Assembly (NCBI RefSeq): GCF_021533835.1
Contig: NZ_JAKFYQ010000001.1
Location: forward strand, 1,026,079-1,090,078
Reading direction: 5' to 3'
Origin: Synechococcus sp. Nb3U1
Lineage (GTDB): Bacteria > Cyanobacteriota > Cyanobacteriia > Thermostichales > Thermostichaceae
DNA: 64,000 nt
In this document: one piece after another, positions 18,078 to 26,839 of the stretch
How positions within the stretch are numbered: the first letter of the stretch is position 1
How the letters are laid out: each line of letters opens with the position of its first letter
The notes under the pieces: model-generated
The model's input: the letters and a program-made list of their open reading frames with translations, nothing else
Databases searched by the model: none
What the model was told of the DNA's origin: nothing
Translations under genes and position numbers: made by a program

Positions 18078-19115
18078 ATGCAAACCTACGACAACCCGCA
18101 GGTCACCTATGAGTGGTACGCGGGCAACGCTCGTTTCGCCCATTTATCGGGTCTGTTCATCGCTGCCCATGTGGCTCAAGCTGCCCTGACCACTCTTTGG
18201 GCGGGGGCTTTTACCCTGTTTGAGATCTCGCGCTTCAATCCCGAGCTACCGATGGGGGAACAGGGGTTGATTTTGCTGCCCCATCTGGCCACGTTGGGAT
18301 TTGGAGTGGGTGAAGGGGGGCAGATCCTCGATACCTACCCCTATTTTGTCATCGGAGTGCTGCACCTGATTTCCAGCGCCGTTTTGGGGGCGGGTGCACT
18401 CTTTCACACCATCAAGGGGCCAGAAAACCTCAAAGATGCCGAGGGAAGAGCCAAACGGTTTCACTTTGAGTGGAATGACCCGGCCCAGTTGGGCATGATT
18501 CTCGGGCATCATCTGCTGTTTCTGGGGGCAGGTGCTTTGCTATTGGTGGGTAAAGCCATGTACTGGGGTGGATTGTACGACTCAACTCAGCAGGTGGTTC
18601 GCACCGTCACCCAACCGACATTGGATCCTTGGGTGATCTATGGCTATCAAACCCACTTTGCCAGCATCACCAGTTTGGAAGACTTGGTGGGGGGGCATCT
18701 CTTTGTCGGGATCCTCTTGTTGGCAGGCGGGATCTGGCATATCCTCACGCCACCGTTACCCTGGGCCAAGCGGGTGTTGATCTTTTCTGGGGAAGCGATT
18801 TTGTCCTATTCCTTGGGGGGAATTGCCCTGGCGGGATTCGTGGCTGCTTACTTTTGCGCAGTCAATACCCTGGCCTATCCGCCGGAATTTTATGGTCCTC
18901 CTCTCACGGTGAAATTGGGCATTGCACCTTATTTTGCTGACACGATCAAGCTGCCTCTAGGTGCTCATACCGCCCGTGCTTGGTTGGCCAATGCTCACTT
19001 TTTCTTGGCCTTCTTTTTCTTGCAGGGGCATTTGTGGCATGCGTTGCGAGCCATGGGCTTCGATTTCAAACGGGTGGAGCGCGCTTTGAGTGTACCAGAG
19101 TCAGCCTCCTCTTGA
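18078..19115 (+). CDS. isiA: IsiA/Pcb-type chlorophyll-binding antenna (CP43-like)
   Basis: 345 aa. AGGAG precedes the ATG by 7 bp. Six membrane spans with paired chlorophyll-ligand His: [73 protein letters not shown] and [24 protein letters not shown]. The large lumenal loop of PsbC is absent, which separates it from CP43 and fits IsiA/Pcb. IsiA forms rings around photosystem I under iron limitation. No flavodoxin gene (isiB) follows; instead a hydrolase-like gene does. IsiA versus another Pcb paralogue is not fully settled. Confidence 0.88.
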   Translation: MQTYDNPQVTYEWYAGNARFAHLSGLFIAAHVAQAALTTLWAGAFTLFEISRFNPELPMGEQGLILLPHLATLGFGVGEGGQILDTYPYFVIGVLHLISSAVLGAGALFHTIKGPENLKDAEGRAKRFHFEWNDPAQLGMILGHHLLFLGAGALLLVGKAMYWGGLYDSTQQVVRTVTQPTLDPWVIYGYQTHFASITSLEDLVGGHLFVGILLLAGGIWHILTPPLPWAKRVLIFSGEAILSYSLGGIALAGFVAAYFCAVNTLAYPPEFYGPPLTVKLGIAPYFADTIKLPLGAHTARAWLANAHFFLAFFFLQGHLWHALRAMGFDFKRVERALSVPESASS

Positions 19116-19218
19116 GGGCTAGTCCTTAGAGATCGGGACGTTCTTGAGGATGGGGATAAAGCGGCTGTGGGCCAGTAGGATCCCTATCCTCTGTTTTGAC
19201 CGCATTCGAGGTATGGGT

Positions 19219-19986
19219 ATGAGTTTGAGCTTGATTGAACCGAAGCCAGCAGGGGTGTTGTGGTTAAGTGTGTCACCCAGTCTGAAGCTTTTTGATCAGC
19301 CGTTGTTGCAGTACTTGCGAACTTCTTGCCCTATTGCGCACTGGGAGTATCACCAGAGCCAGGATGAGCCCAGTGGTCTGGAGACGGCTCTAGTCTTACT
19401 GTGCGAGCACCTGCACACTTTGCCACAACCGGTGCATGTCATCGGTCATGGCCTGAGTGGGGTACTGGCCTTACTCTTGGCGGCACTGCACCCGGAAAGG
19501 GTACGCTCTTTAACAGTGCTAGCGGTGGCTGGACAGCCCATGGCCACTTGGCATGCTCATTTCTATGTGCAGCGGCAATTGTTGCCCTGTAGCCGGGAAC
19601 AGTTGCTCATTCGCACCGCAAAAATCCTTCTGGCTGAACAAGGGTGGGAACGGGTACGACCTCTGGCCATGGCTTTGGCCAAGGAGCTGGATACTTCTCC
19701 CGTGCCTCATTCTGTATTTCGGGTAGTTGGGATCCCTGTTCCCCTGGTCAGGGTGCCCATGCTGGTGTGTGGCAGCCAAGATGATCCGATTGTGGATCCA
19801 GTTGGGTTAGCGCAGTGGCAGGATCACCTCAAGCAGGAGGATCACCTATGGAGCTGTCCGGCGGGTCGACATTTTTTCCACTATTTCTTCCCCCACAGAG
19901 TGGCATCGCGAATACTAGAGTTTTGGCGTGGGCTGGGAGAAATCCCCTTGGCCCATTCGATGAATCCTTTGGCCTCTGAGGGCTGA
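19219..19986 (+). CDS. alpha/beta-hydrolase-fold protein behind isiA
   Basis: 255 aa from ATG 19219, preceded by GAGG; earlier in-frame starts at 19150 and 19213 are possible. The fold is recognisable from VHVIGHGLSGVLALLLAALHPERV and VPMLVCGSQDDPIVDP, with a late His in AGRHFFHYFF. The nucleophile elbow reads G-H-G-L-S-G where active enzymes have G-x-S-x-G, so the catalytic Ser appears replaced by Gly. It starts 103 bp after isiA and probably belongs to its transcript. A hydrolase gene (isiC) is described in isi operons of some cyanobacteria; equivalence is inferred. It may be a non-catalytic protein. Confidence 0.65.
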   Translation: MSLSLIEPKPAGVLWLSVSPSLKLFDQPLLQYLRTSCPIAHWEYHQSQDEPSGLETALVLLCEHLHTLPQPVHVIGHGLSGVLALLLAALHPERVRSLTVLAVAGQPMATWHAHFYVQRQLLPCSREQLLIRTAKILLAEQGWERVRPLAMALAKELDTSPVPHSVFRVVGIPVPLVRVPMLVCGSQDDPIVDPVGLAQWQDHLKQEDHLWSCPAGRHFFHYFFPHRVASRILEFWRGLGEIPLAHSMNPLASEG

Positions 19987-19990
19987 TACG

Positions 19991-20221
19991 ATGTCTCTTC
20001 CACCTCCCCTGAGCATGATGATTGCCTGGCTGTTGCTGCTGCTGCCTCTATGGACCGTTGGCAGAGCGATTGCCGCCATTCTGCATCAAGCCCAACAAAT
20101 GCACCGCATCCCCTGCCACAACTGCAGGTTTTACAGCGGGGATCCCTACTTGAAATGTACAGTACACCCTCGTCACGCCCTAACAGAATCTGCGATCAAT
20201 TGCCCTGACTTCAAGGGGTAG
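19991..20221 (+). CDS. small membrane protein with four Cys
   Basis: 76 aa, starting 4 bp after the hydrolase stop, so translationally linked. One N-terminal membrane span (MMIAWLLLLLPLWTVGRAIAAIL) is followed by HRIPCHNCRFYSGDPYLKCTVHP and a final INCPDF. The four Cys (CxxC plus two single) suggest a metal or redox site facing one side of the membrane. I recognise this as a type conserved in cyanobacteria without known function. It ends 6 bp before the convergent panB. Confidence 0.7.
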   Translation: MSLPPPLSMMIAWLLLLLPLWTVGRAIAAILHQAQQMHRIPCHNCRFYSGDPYLKCTVHPRHALTESAINCPDFKG

Positions 20222-20227
20222 GATCCG

Positions 20228-21013
20228 TTAGCCGGGCGGAAAAGCCTTTTTCTGGACATCGAGGGCAAAGGCTTGTACCGCTTCTAGGATGACCTGCCGT
20301 AGGTTGGTATAGGCTTTGGCAAAGGGTGGGATCCGCTCGCTTAGCCCCAACAAATCGTGGGTGACCAGGATCTGCCCATCACAGTCTGGCCCAGCGCCAA
20401 TCCCCAAGGTGGGGATCCCCACCTGTTCCGAGATTTGGGCAGCCAATTGCGTGGGCATGTGTTCCAAAACCAGGGCAAATGCCCCTGCCTGCTCTAGGTT
20501 CAGGGCTTCCTGCCGCAAACGCTCCGCTTCTGGAGAGGTTTTGCCCTGCTGACGATAGCCCCCCAGTTGATGTTTGGCCTGTGGGGTGAGGCCAATATGC
20601 CCCAAGACCGGGATGCCGCGCTGAACCAAAAAGGCCACCGTTTCCACCATGTCGGGGTAGCCCCCTTCCAACTTGACTCCATTTACGCCTGCCTCTTTCA
20701 TCAACCGTCCTGCTGAGAGGAGGGCCTGTTCTTTGTGGACTTGGTAAGTCATGAAGGGCAAATCCGCCACCAAGAAAGCTCTCTGTGCCCCGCGGCGCAC
20801 CGCCTGTGCATGATGCAGCATCTCTTCGAGGGTGAGGGGTAAGGTACTGGTATACCCCAAACTGGTCATGGCTAGGCTATCGCCCACCAAAATCAAATCG
20901 ATCCCTGCTTGATCCAAAATTTGCGCGATGGCATAGTCGGCAGCCGTCAGAGCAACCAAAGGTTGGCCATCCTGCTTGGCTCGACGAAAGTGGTGAATGG
21001 AAAGGGCAGCCAT
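20228..21013 (-). CDS. panB: ketopantoate hydroxymethyltransferase
   Basis: 261 aa. It transfers a hydroxymethyl group from methylene-THF to 2-oxoisovalerate, the first step of pantothenate synthesis. Visible motifs: [62 protein letters not shown] and [20 protein letters not shown]. Start [18 protein letters not shown] is typical for PanB. It converges on the gene before it and shows no anomalies. Confidence 0.95.
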   Translation of the reverse strand: MAALSIHHFRRAKQDGQPLVALTAADYAIAQILDQAGIDLILVGDSLAMTSLGYTSTLPLTLEEMLHHAQAVRRGAQRAFLVADLPFMTYQVHKEQALLSAGRLMKEAGVNGVKLEGGYPDMVETVAFLVQRGIPVLGHIGLTPQAKHQLGGYRQQGKTSPEAERLRQEALNLEQAGAFALVLEHMPTQLAAQISEQVGIPTLGIGAGPDCDGQILVTHDLLGLSERIPPFAKAYTNLRQVILEAVQAFALDVQKKAFPPG

Positions 21014-21119
21014 ACTTTCATGATCTCATCAACTGGATCCTGCTGGGGGTGACTGTGGCCAGACGGGAGACTCCCTTTACCATTAAGATCGTAAGATCGG
21101 GTAGGCTGAGTTTCACCCT

Positions 21120-21206
21120 GGAAGGGTGGCAGAGTGGTTGATTGTGGCGCTCTCGAAAAGCGTTGTGGCTGCAAGGTCACCGTGGGTTCGAATCCCACCC
21201 CTTCCG
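21120..21206 (+). tRNA. tRNA-Ser (anticodon CGA)
   Basis: The acceptor GGAAGGG (21120-21126) pairs with CCCTTCC (21199-21205), discriminator G at 21206. The anticodon stem is GCGCT/AGCGT with loop CTCGAAA, so the anticodon is CGA (reads UCG). A long variable arm follows, as in class II tRNAs. The T arm GTGGG-TTCGAAT-CCCAC is at 21182-21198. CCA is not encoded. Confidence 0.93.
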
Positions 21207-21276
21207 TTTCCTAGGAACCCTAGAAGCCGAGAAATACTGTCGAAGGGCGGTCATCCCGCTTCTAGGGGAATACCCT

Positions 21277-21573
21277 CTACAGGTTGACAGCAAGTCTCAG
21301 GACGATACCGACCAAAGCAACGGTGGCAGCTCCAATCAGGGCAAAAGCAAGATTAACCACCTGGGTACTTGCCTTCTGATAGGAGTCGATCCGATCCAAA
21401 ATCACTCGGTTCTCTGTCTCCTGCTCAGTCCAGCGTTGCGCTTGATCTACCACGACGATTTCCAGCCGCTCGTTTGTCCTGGCAACATCCTGGCGGATCC
21501 CTTCGACATCCTGGCGGATCCCTTCGATCGCGCTCAGCACATCTCTAAGAGTGGGCTCACTGGTGGCTGTCAT
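21277..21573 (-). CDS. small coiled-coil protein with C-terminal membrane anchor
   Basis: 98 aa. The N-terminal two thirds is a coiled coil with the heptad-like repeat EGIRQDV occurring twice in a row, encoded by a perfect 21 bp tandem duplication. The C-terminal end (NLAFALIGAATVALVGIVLRLAV) is one membrane span. Small tail-anchored coiled-coil proteins of this kind are common in cyanobacteria; function unknown. It lies alone between tRNA-Ser and the 576 aa protein gene. The start is not certain; GGAGG lies about 8 bp upstream of ATG 21573. Confidence 0.6.
   Translation of the reverse strand: MTATSEPTLRDVLSAIEGIRQDVEGIRQDVARTNERLEIVVVDQAQRWTEQETENRVILDRIDSYQKASTQVVNLAFALIGAATVALVGIVLRLAVNL
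21485..21526. repeat. perfect 21 bp tandem duplication inside a coding region
   Basis: Two identical 21 bp units (21485-21505 and 21506-21526), each containing GGATCC, lie in frame in the small coiled-coil gene and double the peptide EGIRQDV. As the length is a multiple of three the gene stays open. Confidence 0.92.
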
Positions 21574-21693
21574 CTAGAGCCTCCTTAGATCTCGAGAATA
21601 TGGGATCCCATCTGGTTGTTACCCTCGATTTTTCCTTTCCGCTTGGCTTGTTCAAGGACAGTCTCCGCAATCTGTGAATATCCCTTCATGAAC

Positions 21694-23424
21694 TCAGGGC
21701 TGAATCAGGCGGCGCTCCGTGACTCTATCACTTTGTTGTTGTCGATCCGGGCTAACGGCCCAGGCTTCAAAAATGAGCTCTGGTACTCCCGGCGGGATGG
21801 TCATGCGAGTGAGAGCTTGCCACTGCCCCTGTTCATCACAAGAAAAATCCAACAGCCAGCGGGGGCCATCCACCAAAGAGCGGGTGCGGCCATGCTTCAC
21901 CCAAAACTTGATCCAAAAGGGGGCCTGATGGGTAAATCCACTGGGGGGAGGCTCGGCGAGGGCGGGTAACCGCAGCACCACATCGAAGTTATCTCCGGCT
22001 CGGAGCTGCTCTGGTACCAACAGTTGAGGGGTGGGGCAAAGTCCGGGCGGATGGGGAGGGAGAAGAGACTCACCGATGGGAGCAGCAACCACGTCTGGCG
22101 GGAAAACCCCTTCGGATGAGGGCAGCTCGGGGGTAGGAGCTGGCAACTCTAGTTCGGCCACAGGGATCCGACTCAGCTCCGGCTCGGGGGTAAGTTGCGG
22201 ACTAAGGTCTGCGGAGGGGAGTTGGAGGGCTTGTGGCTCGGTGGCTGGGGAAGTTGCGGTAGCAACTACTTGCGGCTGAGCGGGAGTTGTCGTTTCTGGC
22301 TCGGTGGCAATCGGTTCGGCAACCTGAAGGACAGGTGGAGTGGGATCCCCCTCACGCATAGGGGTGCTCTGTTGCCAAATGCGGAGCAACTTTTGCAGGG
22401 TACGCTCGGGAGAAAGAAGAGTTGTGGTAGAGGAACGACGGCTGCTTGCGGCTTGGGCGGCTCCTTCCCGCAAACGGGTGAGCGGGATCCCAGGGCTTGG
22501 GGCAGAGGCTTCCTCTGCGGGAGGAGAGTTGAGGCTATCACTTTCCCCCCGACAGCGAATGGAAAAGGCAATCGTCAGGGGCTGGGAGGGGCTGTTCGGA
22601 TCCCGCCAACCTGTGGAGGTGGGGGTTAAGACCAATTCCCCATTCAGGGGGCGTGTCCAGGTGTGGTTGGGCAAGGTAATGGGAATGCTGAACACCGCCG
22701 TGCGAGCCTCGGGAGGAAATTGGATCAGCCGTTGCCCCTCAAAAATCGGTAGATCTTTCCCTTGCTGCCAAACCTGAACCCGCAGCTCGCCACTACAGCC
22801 AATCCGACCCGTCAACACCAGCACTTCATCTGGGGATCCCTCTAACTCCGTGTGCATGAGGGAAAACAGCTCTGCCGCCCATTCTGGGGTGGGCTCCGGT
22901 GTCGATTCGGGGGAGAAGGGAACCCGTTCTGGCAAAGCATCTTGCGGGTTAGCAGGGGGCACAGGCTCCGGCTCAGCCAGAGGGGGTAGCGCCATCTCTA
23001 GGGGCCTACCCATTGGCAGACTAGAACCCAATCCACTCGGCATCACCTGGAAGCGCAGACAATTTTCCGCTTCGGCTTCGCCAAACAGCTCGGCAATTAA
23101 GTCGGCATCCCGACAGTGCAGTTCCCAAAAGCCCGGGGTGAGGTGGCTAGCCGGAAGAATAATGCCAATGCCTTCATCGTTGGTGCGAACAGAACGACTT
23201 TGGGTTTGGGCAGGCGTGGTGTTGAGATCTTCTTTGGAAGCGGGTGAAGTTGGTAAGCTCTCCCCTGGAGCAAGTGGGTATTGGCGTACCTCGACTGTAA
23301 TGGTGAAGTGAGGTTGTGGAGAGCGGGCCACGATGGTGTAGGTGTCTTCCTCCAGCACCGTTCCCTCTGCTGGCACCGGTTCCCAGATTTCCTGGCCTTC
23401 ACGCCTAACCCAAAAGCTCAACAT
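21694..23424 (-). CDS. large Pro-rich protein of unknown function coupled to hisS
   Basis: 576 aa from ATG 23424, 7 bp after the hisS stop; the reading frame is open into hisS, but that part is shadow. Three beta-rich blocks are separated by Pro/Glu/Ser-rich linkers: an N-terminal block (LSFWVRREGQEIWEPVP to about 60) and a following HCRDADLIAELFGEAEAENCLRF, a middle block (about 205-310, including VLVLTGRIGCSGELRVQVWQQG) and a C-terminal block (from about 460, TPQLLVPEQLRAGDNFDVVLRL to the end). The blocks look like Ig-like or carbohydrate-handling folds, but no catalytic motif is evident. No signal peptide. I do not recognise a named family. Confidence 0.75.
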   Translation of the reverse strand: MLSFWVRREGQEIWEPVPAEGTVLEEDTYTIVARSPQPHFTITVEVRQYPLAPGESLPTSPASKEDLNTTPAQTQSRSVRTNDEGIGIILPASHLTPGFWELHCRDADLIAELFGEAEAENCLRFQVMPSGLGSSLPMGRPLEMALPPLAEPEPVPPANPQDALPERVPFSPESTPEPTPEWAAELFSLMHTELEGSPDEVLVLTGRIGCSGELRVQVWQQGKDLPIFEGQRLIQFPPEARTAVFSIPITLPNHTWTRPLNGELVLTPTSTGWRDPNSPSQPLTIAFSIRCRGESDSLNSPPAEEASAPSPGIPLTRLREGAAQAASSRRSSTTTLLSPERTLQKLLRIWQQSTPMREGDPTPPVLQVAEPIATEPETTTPAQPQVVATATSPATEPQALQLPSADLSPQLTPEPELSRIPVAELELPAPTPELPSSEGVFPPDVVAAPIGESLLPPHPPGLCPTPQLLVPEQLRAGDNFDVVLRLPALAEPPPSGFTHQAPFWIKFWVKHGRTRSLVDGPRWLLDFSCDEQGQWQALTRMTIPPGVPELIFEAWAVSPDRQQQSDRVTERRLIQP

Positions 23425-23431
23425 AACTCCG

Positions 23432-24697
23432 TCACCTCTCCAACTGGGATCCCAAATAATTCGCCAAATCGGCTTGCAAGAGGGTTTGCTGTTCACCTGT
23501 AGGCAAATGCTTAAGCTGCACCTCTCCGGCGACAGCCTCCGCATCCCCCAGAGTAACAGCCCAAATGGCCCCACTGCGGCTGGCTCGTTTGAACTGTTTA
23601 CCGAAGGCACTGCCACTCAGATCCAGTTCGGTGTGGAAACCGGCTTGGCGTAGAGATTGGGCAATTTGTAGAGATTGGGCCTCTGCTTTCGCCCCGCGCG
23701 AGATGACATAAACCTGAACTGGGGCAGAGGCAACCCTTCCTTGTTTTTTTTGCAACAGCAAGACCAGCCGCTCCATGCCCATGGCCCAGCCCACTGCCGG
23801 GGTAGAGGGGCCACCCAGTTCCGCCACTAAGCCATCGTACCGACCGCCCCCACAGACGGTGCTTTGGGCTCCCAAATCGGGAGAGACGATCTCAAAGGCG
23901 GTGTGGGTATAGTAGTCGAGGCCCCGCACCAAATAGGGATCCAACTCATAGGGGATCCCCAAACTTTGCAGTTGGGCTTGTACCTGCTCGAAGAAGGCTT
24001 GGGAGTCTGAGCTGAGGTGCTGCAGCAGTTTTGGTGCCCGATCCGCAATTTCGCGGGTACGCGGATCCTTGCTGTCGAGAATGCGCAGCGGGTTGCGGGT
24101 GAGTCGGTCTTGCGAATCGGGATCTAGTTCCTCCCGAAACGGGGTGAAATAGTCCACCAGCGCTTGGCGATAGGCGAGCCGATCCTGCGGATCCCCAATC
24201 GAGTTGAGCAACAAGGTTAGGTTCTCCGCCCCCACCGCCTGCAACAGATCCCAGGCCAGGGCGATCACTTCCGCGTCGGCGCGGGGATCCCGGCTGCCGA
24301 TCAGTTCCAAGCCCAACTGATGAAACTGGCGTTGCCGGCCCGCCTGCGGGCGCTCGTAGCGAAACATCGGCCCACAGTACCAAAGGCGCTGCACATCCCC
24401 CGCCGCCTGTAAGCCATGTTGGATATAGGCCCGCACCACCCCGGCGGTATTCTCCGGGCGCAGGCTCACCTCCTGCTCACCCCGGGTACTGAAGGAGTAC
24501 ATCTCCTTGCCCACCACATCGGTGGCGCTGCCGATGCCACGGGCAAACAGCTCCGTCAACTCAAAAATGGGGGTGCGAATTTCCTGGTAACTGGCCCGAC
24601 CCAAGATCTCGCGGGCCTTAGCCTCCACCTGCTGCCAAATCCCCACCTCCTCCGGCAGAATATCCCGTGTGCCCCGCACCGCCTGGATAATCTCCAT
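23432..24697 (-). CDS. hisS: histidyl-tRNA synthetase
   Basis: 421 aa class II synthetase. Motifs: QAVRGTRDILPEE at the start, motif 2 region RLWYCGPMFRYERPQAGRQRQFHQLGLE, the histidine-specific LVRGLDYYTHTAFEI and VCGGGRYDGLVAELGG, and motif 3 PAVGWAMGMERLVLLL. The C-terminal anticodon-binding domain starts near residue 325. It charges tRNA-His. The 576 aa unknown gene follows within 7 bp. Confidence 0.97.
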   Translation of the reverse strand: MEIIQAVRGTRDILPEEVGIWQQVEAKAREILGRASYQEIRTPIFELTELFARGIGSATDVVGKEMYSFSTRGEQEVSLRPENTAGVVRAYIQHGLQAAGDVQRLWYCGPMFRYERPQAGRQRQFHQLGLELIGSRDPRADAEVIALAWDLLQAVGAENLTLLLNSIGDPQDRLAYRQALVDYFTPFREELDPDSQDRLTRNPLRILDSKDPRTREIADRAPKLLQHLSSDSQAFFEQVQAQLQSLGIPYELDPYLVRGLDYYTHTAFEIVSPDLGAQSTVCGGGRYDGLVAELGGPSTPAVGWAMGMERLVLLLQKKQGRVASAPVQVYVISRGAKAEAQSLQIAQSLRQAGFHTELDLSGSAFGKQFKRASRSGAIWAVTLGDAEAVAGEVQLKHLPTGEQQTLLQADLANYLGSQLER

Positions 24698-24781
24698 CCC
24701 TTATCTCCCTCTCTCGGGCGGGTTCGTCCGCGCCATTGCTCACCCATTCTCAACCATAGCGCCAGCGGACTGCTGACCGGA

Positions 24782-25588
24782 TCAGTTTCTCTGGGGCTGA
24801 AGTTCCGAGCCAGGTGCGCCAGGATCCAGCGCACAAGGATAGGCAGCAGCGATTTGGCTGGTAGCGACAACCGCAGCGGTGGTGGCCCGCAAAATTGTCG
24901 CCCCAAGCGAGACGGGCACTCCCTCCCGCGCTTGGGCCTGCCGGAGTTCAGCTGCCGTCCACCCTCCCTCGGGGCCAACGGCAATAGCCACCTGAAAGAC
25001 GGGATCCGCAGCCACCACCGATTTAGGCAAAGCCTGCAGCAAGAAAGGAGCCTCTTGGCGAGCCACAGTAACCCCCCACCAGTTGGCCCTGAGCTCCCTG
25101 ACCCAGTCCGTCCAGGCGGTAGGGGAATCAATCTGGGGCCAGCGCAAGCGCTCACATTGTTCTGCGGCCTCTTGCACAATTTTTTGCCAGCGTTCCTGCC
25201 GCCCTGACCCCGGCTCCAATACGGTTCGCTCCGTCAGCAAAGGGGTGATCTGGGCCACCCCTAGCTCCGTGACCTGACGAAACACCTCGTCAAAGCTCGG
25301 CCCTTTGACGACGGCCAGTCCCAGATGAATGTGAATCGGCAACTCCCGTGGTCGGGTTTCCACCCATCCCGCGATCCGGGATCCCTGCGGCTGCCAATGG
25401 GCCAACCATAGGATCCCAGAGCCATCGAAGACCAGAAAGGGATCCCCGAGCTTGAGGCGGCGTACCCGCTGTAAATAGTGCTGTTGAGAGCCAGTTAAGT
25501 TCAAGTTGCCCGCCGGATCCCGTTGCTCGGGCGCAATCGCCAGCCGGGGCAGGGCACTTAGGTCATGCGTGCGTTCAGACAACACCAT
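24782..25588 (-). CDS. rsmE: 16S rRNA (uracil(1498)-N3)-methyltransferase
   Basis: 268 aa from ATG 25588, which overlaps the prmA end by 31 bp; the frame is open further but those codons are prmA shadow. SPOUT motifs: LPRLAIAPEQRDP near the start, GLAVVKGPSFDEVFRQVTELGVAQITPL, IAVGPEGGWTAAEL and SLGATILRATTAAV. The enzyme methylates U1498 of 16S rRNA. Overlap with prmA indicates cotranscription and coupled translation of two ribosome-modifying enzymes. Confidence 0.93.
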   Translation of the reverse strand: MVLSERTHDLSALPRLAIAPEQRDPAGNLNLTGSQQHYLQRVRRLKLGDPFLVFDGSGILWLAHWQPQGSRIAGWVETRPRELPIHIHLGLAVVKGPSFDEVFRQVTELGVAQITPLLTERTVLEPGSGRQERWQKIVQEAAEQCERLRWPQIDSPTAWTDWVRELRANWWGVTVARQEAPFLLQALPKSVVAADPVFQVAIAVGPEGGWTAAELRQAQAREGVPVSLGATILRATTAAVVATSQIAAAYPCALDPGAPGSELQPQRN

Positions 25589-26523
25589 TCCCCCCGTCTC
25601 CAGAGGGCCGCCACCAACCATTCGTTGGCCTCCAACATTTCCGCCACAAACTTGGCCTGATCGATCAAAATACCGCTGAGAATCAGCCATCCCCCCTCAT
25701 TCACCACCAGGCGAAACTCTGGGATCATATCCAAAATCACATCCGCCAAAATATTGCACACCAGCCCATCCACCATTTGGGGAATATGCTCTAAGCTGCC
25801 CTGGGCCACCGCGATGCGATCCGTCAACCCATTCATATCGCGGTTGAGAAGCGTCGCCTGTACCGCTACCGGATCCGTATCCACTGCAAACACCTGCTTC
25901 GCCCCCAACAGAGCTGCCGCCAACGACAAAATACCAGAGCCACAGCCCACATCCGCCAAAGTCGCCGCCGGGGGATCCTCATGCACCGGATCCTGGCGCA
26001 CCTCTCCCCAGGTTTCCAGGCGCATTTCCAGCGACTCCAGGCATAACTGGGTGGTGGGGTGTATGCCCGTACCAAACGCCATACCCGGATCCATGCGCAA
26101 CAGGTGACGACCGGGATGAGGTGGGGGATCCAACCAGGCCGGACAAATGAGCAACTTGTCTCCAATAGCCTGCGGCTGCCAATGGCGCTTCCAGGTGCTG
26201 CTCCAATCCTCCGGCTCTAGGCGTTCCCAACGCAGTTGTGGGGTACGGTGACCGGCGATCAGGGCATCTTGCCGTAGACGTAGGGAGAGGGCTGCTAAAT
26301 CCAAGAGAGTGGTGTGGGGCCAAGGCAAATAGGCGTGGATGCTCAACTGTCCTTCCCCATAGGTTTGGCTGGTCATGCCCTGAGAACCAAAGCTTTCCAG
26401 CCGCCAAAAGATCAGATCCTCTTGGGGAGCAGCAGCAATTAGGTTGAGATCCCACCAAGCGGCACTGGGATCCGGGGAGTGAACAGGTGCGGTCAAGGTT
26501 GGATCGGCAACAGTCGCGCTCAC
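25558..26523 (-). CDS. prmA: ribosomal protein L11 methyltransferase
   Basis: 321 aa from GTG 26523, chosen because GAAGGA lies 6 bp upstream; the frame is open 57 bp more. The N-terminal domain (WWDLNLIAAAPQEDLIFWRLESFG) recognises L11. The methyltransferase domain has MAFGTGIHPTTQLCLE, DVGCGSGILSLAAALLGAKQVFAVDTDPVAV and a NILADVILDMIPEF motif, all typical of PrmA. It trimethylates L11. Overlaps rsmE by 31 bp. Confidence 0.93.
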   Translation of the reverse strand: MSATVADPTLTAPVHSPDPSAAWWDLNLIAAAPQEDLIFWRLESFGSQGMTSQTYGEGQLSIHAYLPWPHTTLLDLAALSLRLRQDALIAGHRTPQLRWERLEPEDWSSTWKRHWQPQAIGDKLLICPAWLDPPPHPGRHLLRMDPGMAFGTGIHPTTQLCLESLEMRLETWGEVRQDPVHEDPPAATLADVGCGSGILSLAAALLGAKQVFAVDTDPVAVQATLLNRDMNGLTDRIAVAQGSLEHIPQMVDGLVCNILADVILDMIPEFRLVVNEGGWLILSGILIDQAKFVAEMLEANEWLVAALWRRGEWCCLNARMT

Positions 26524-26839
26524 AGGGATTCCTTCAACAGACAAAAGGGAAAAAACAAACACATAGAGGCTGAGCCACAAGAGCCAGGCAAAACCGGCAG
26601 AGCCTTAGAATCTAGCTCGACTAAGAGAGCAGTAACCGCCCGGATCCCCCCGATTAGGGGATAGCCCGCACCTGCTCTTTTGATACCCAGCTTAGCCTCA
26701 TGAGATAAAGTAAATTAAAAGAATTGGAGCCATTGTTGGCATTCTTGATTGAACCTCGGTGATCTTGCGGATGGCTGGGGTTCAGTTGCCCCTTTCTTAG
26801 GCAGGTTGAGTGTACTGAGCGTCGATGGAGTGAGGGCAG
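26524..26839. other. 316 bp divergent intergenic region
   Basis: This gap separates leftward prmA from the rightward ACT-domain gene, so it must carry both promoters. The prmA ribosome site is at its left end. No convincing ORF, RNA gene or repeat was found. A short CCCC-GATTA-GGGG inverted repeat near 26647-26660 is the only structure, and the middle (26690-26750) is AT-rich. Confidence 0.5.

Noticed and set aside
24416-25207. Plus-strand open frame of 263 codons over hisS and rsmE
   Set aside because: It crosses two confident minus-strand genes and their gap; composition is typical of antisense shadow.
26640-26665. Terminator from CCCC-GATTA-GGGG inverted repeat
   Set aside because: The stem is only four base pairs and there is no T-run after it on either strand.
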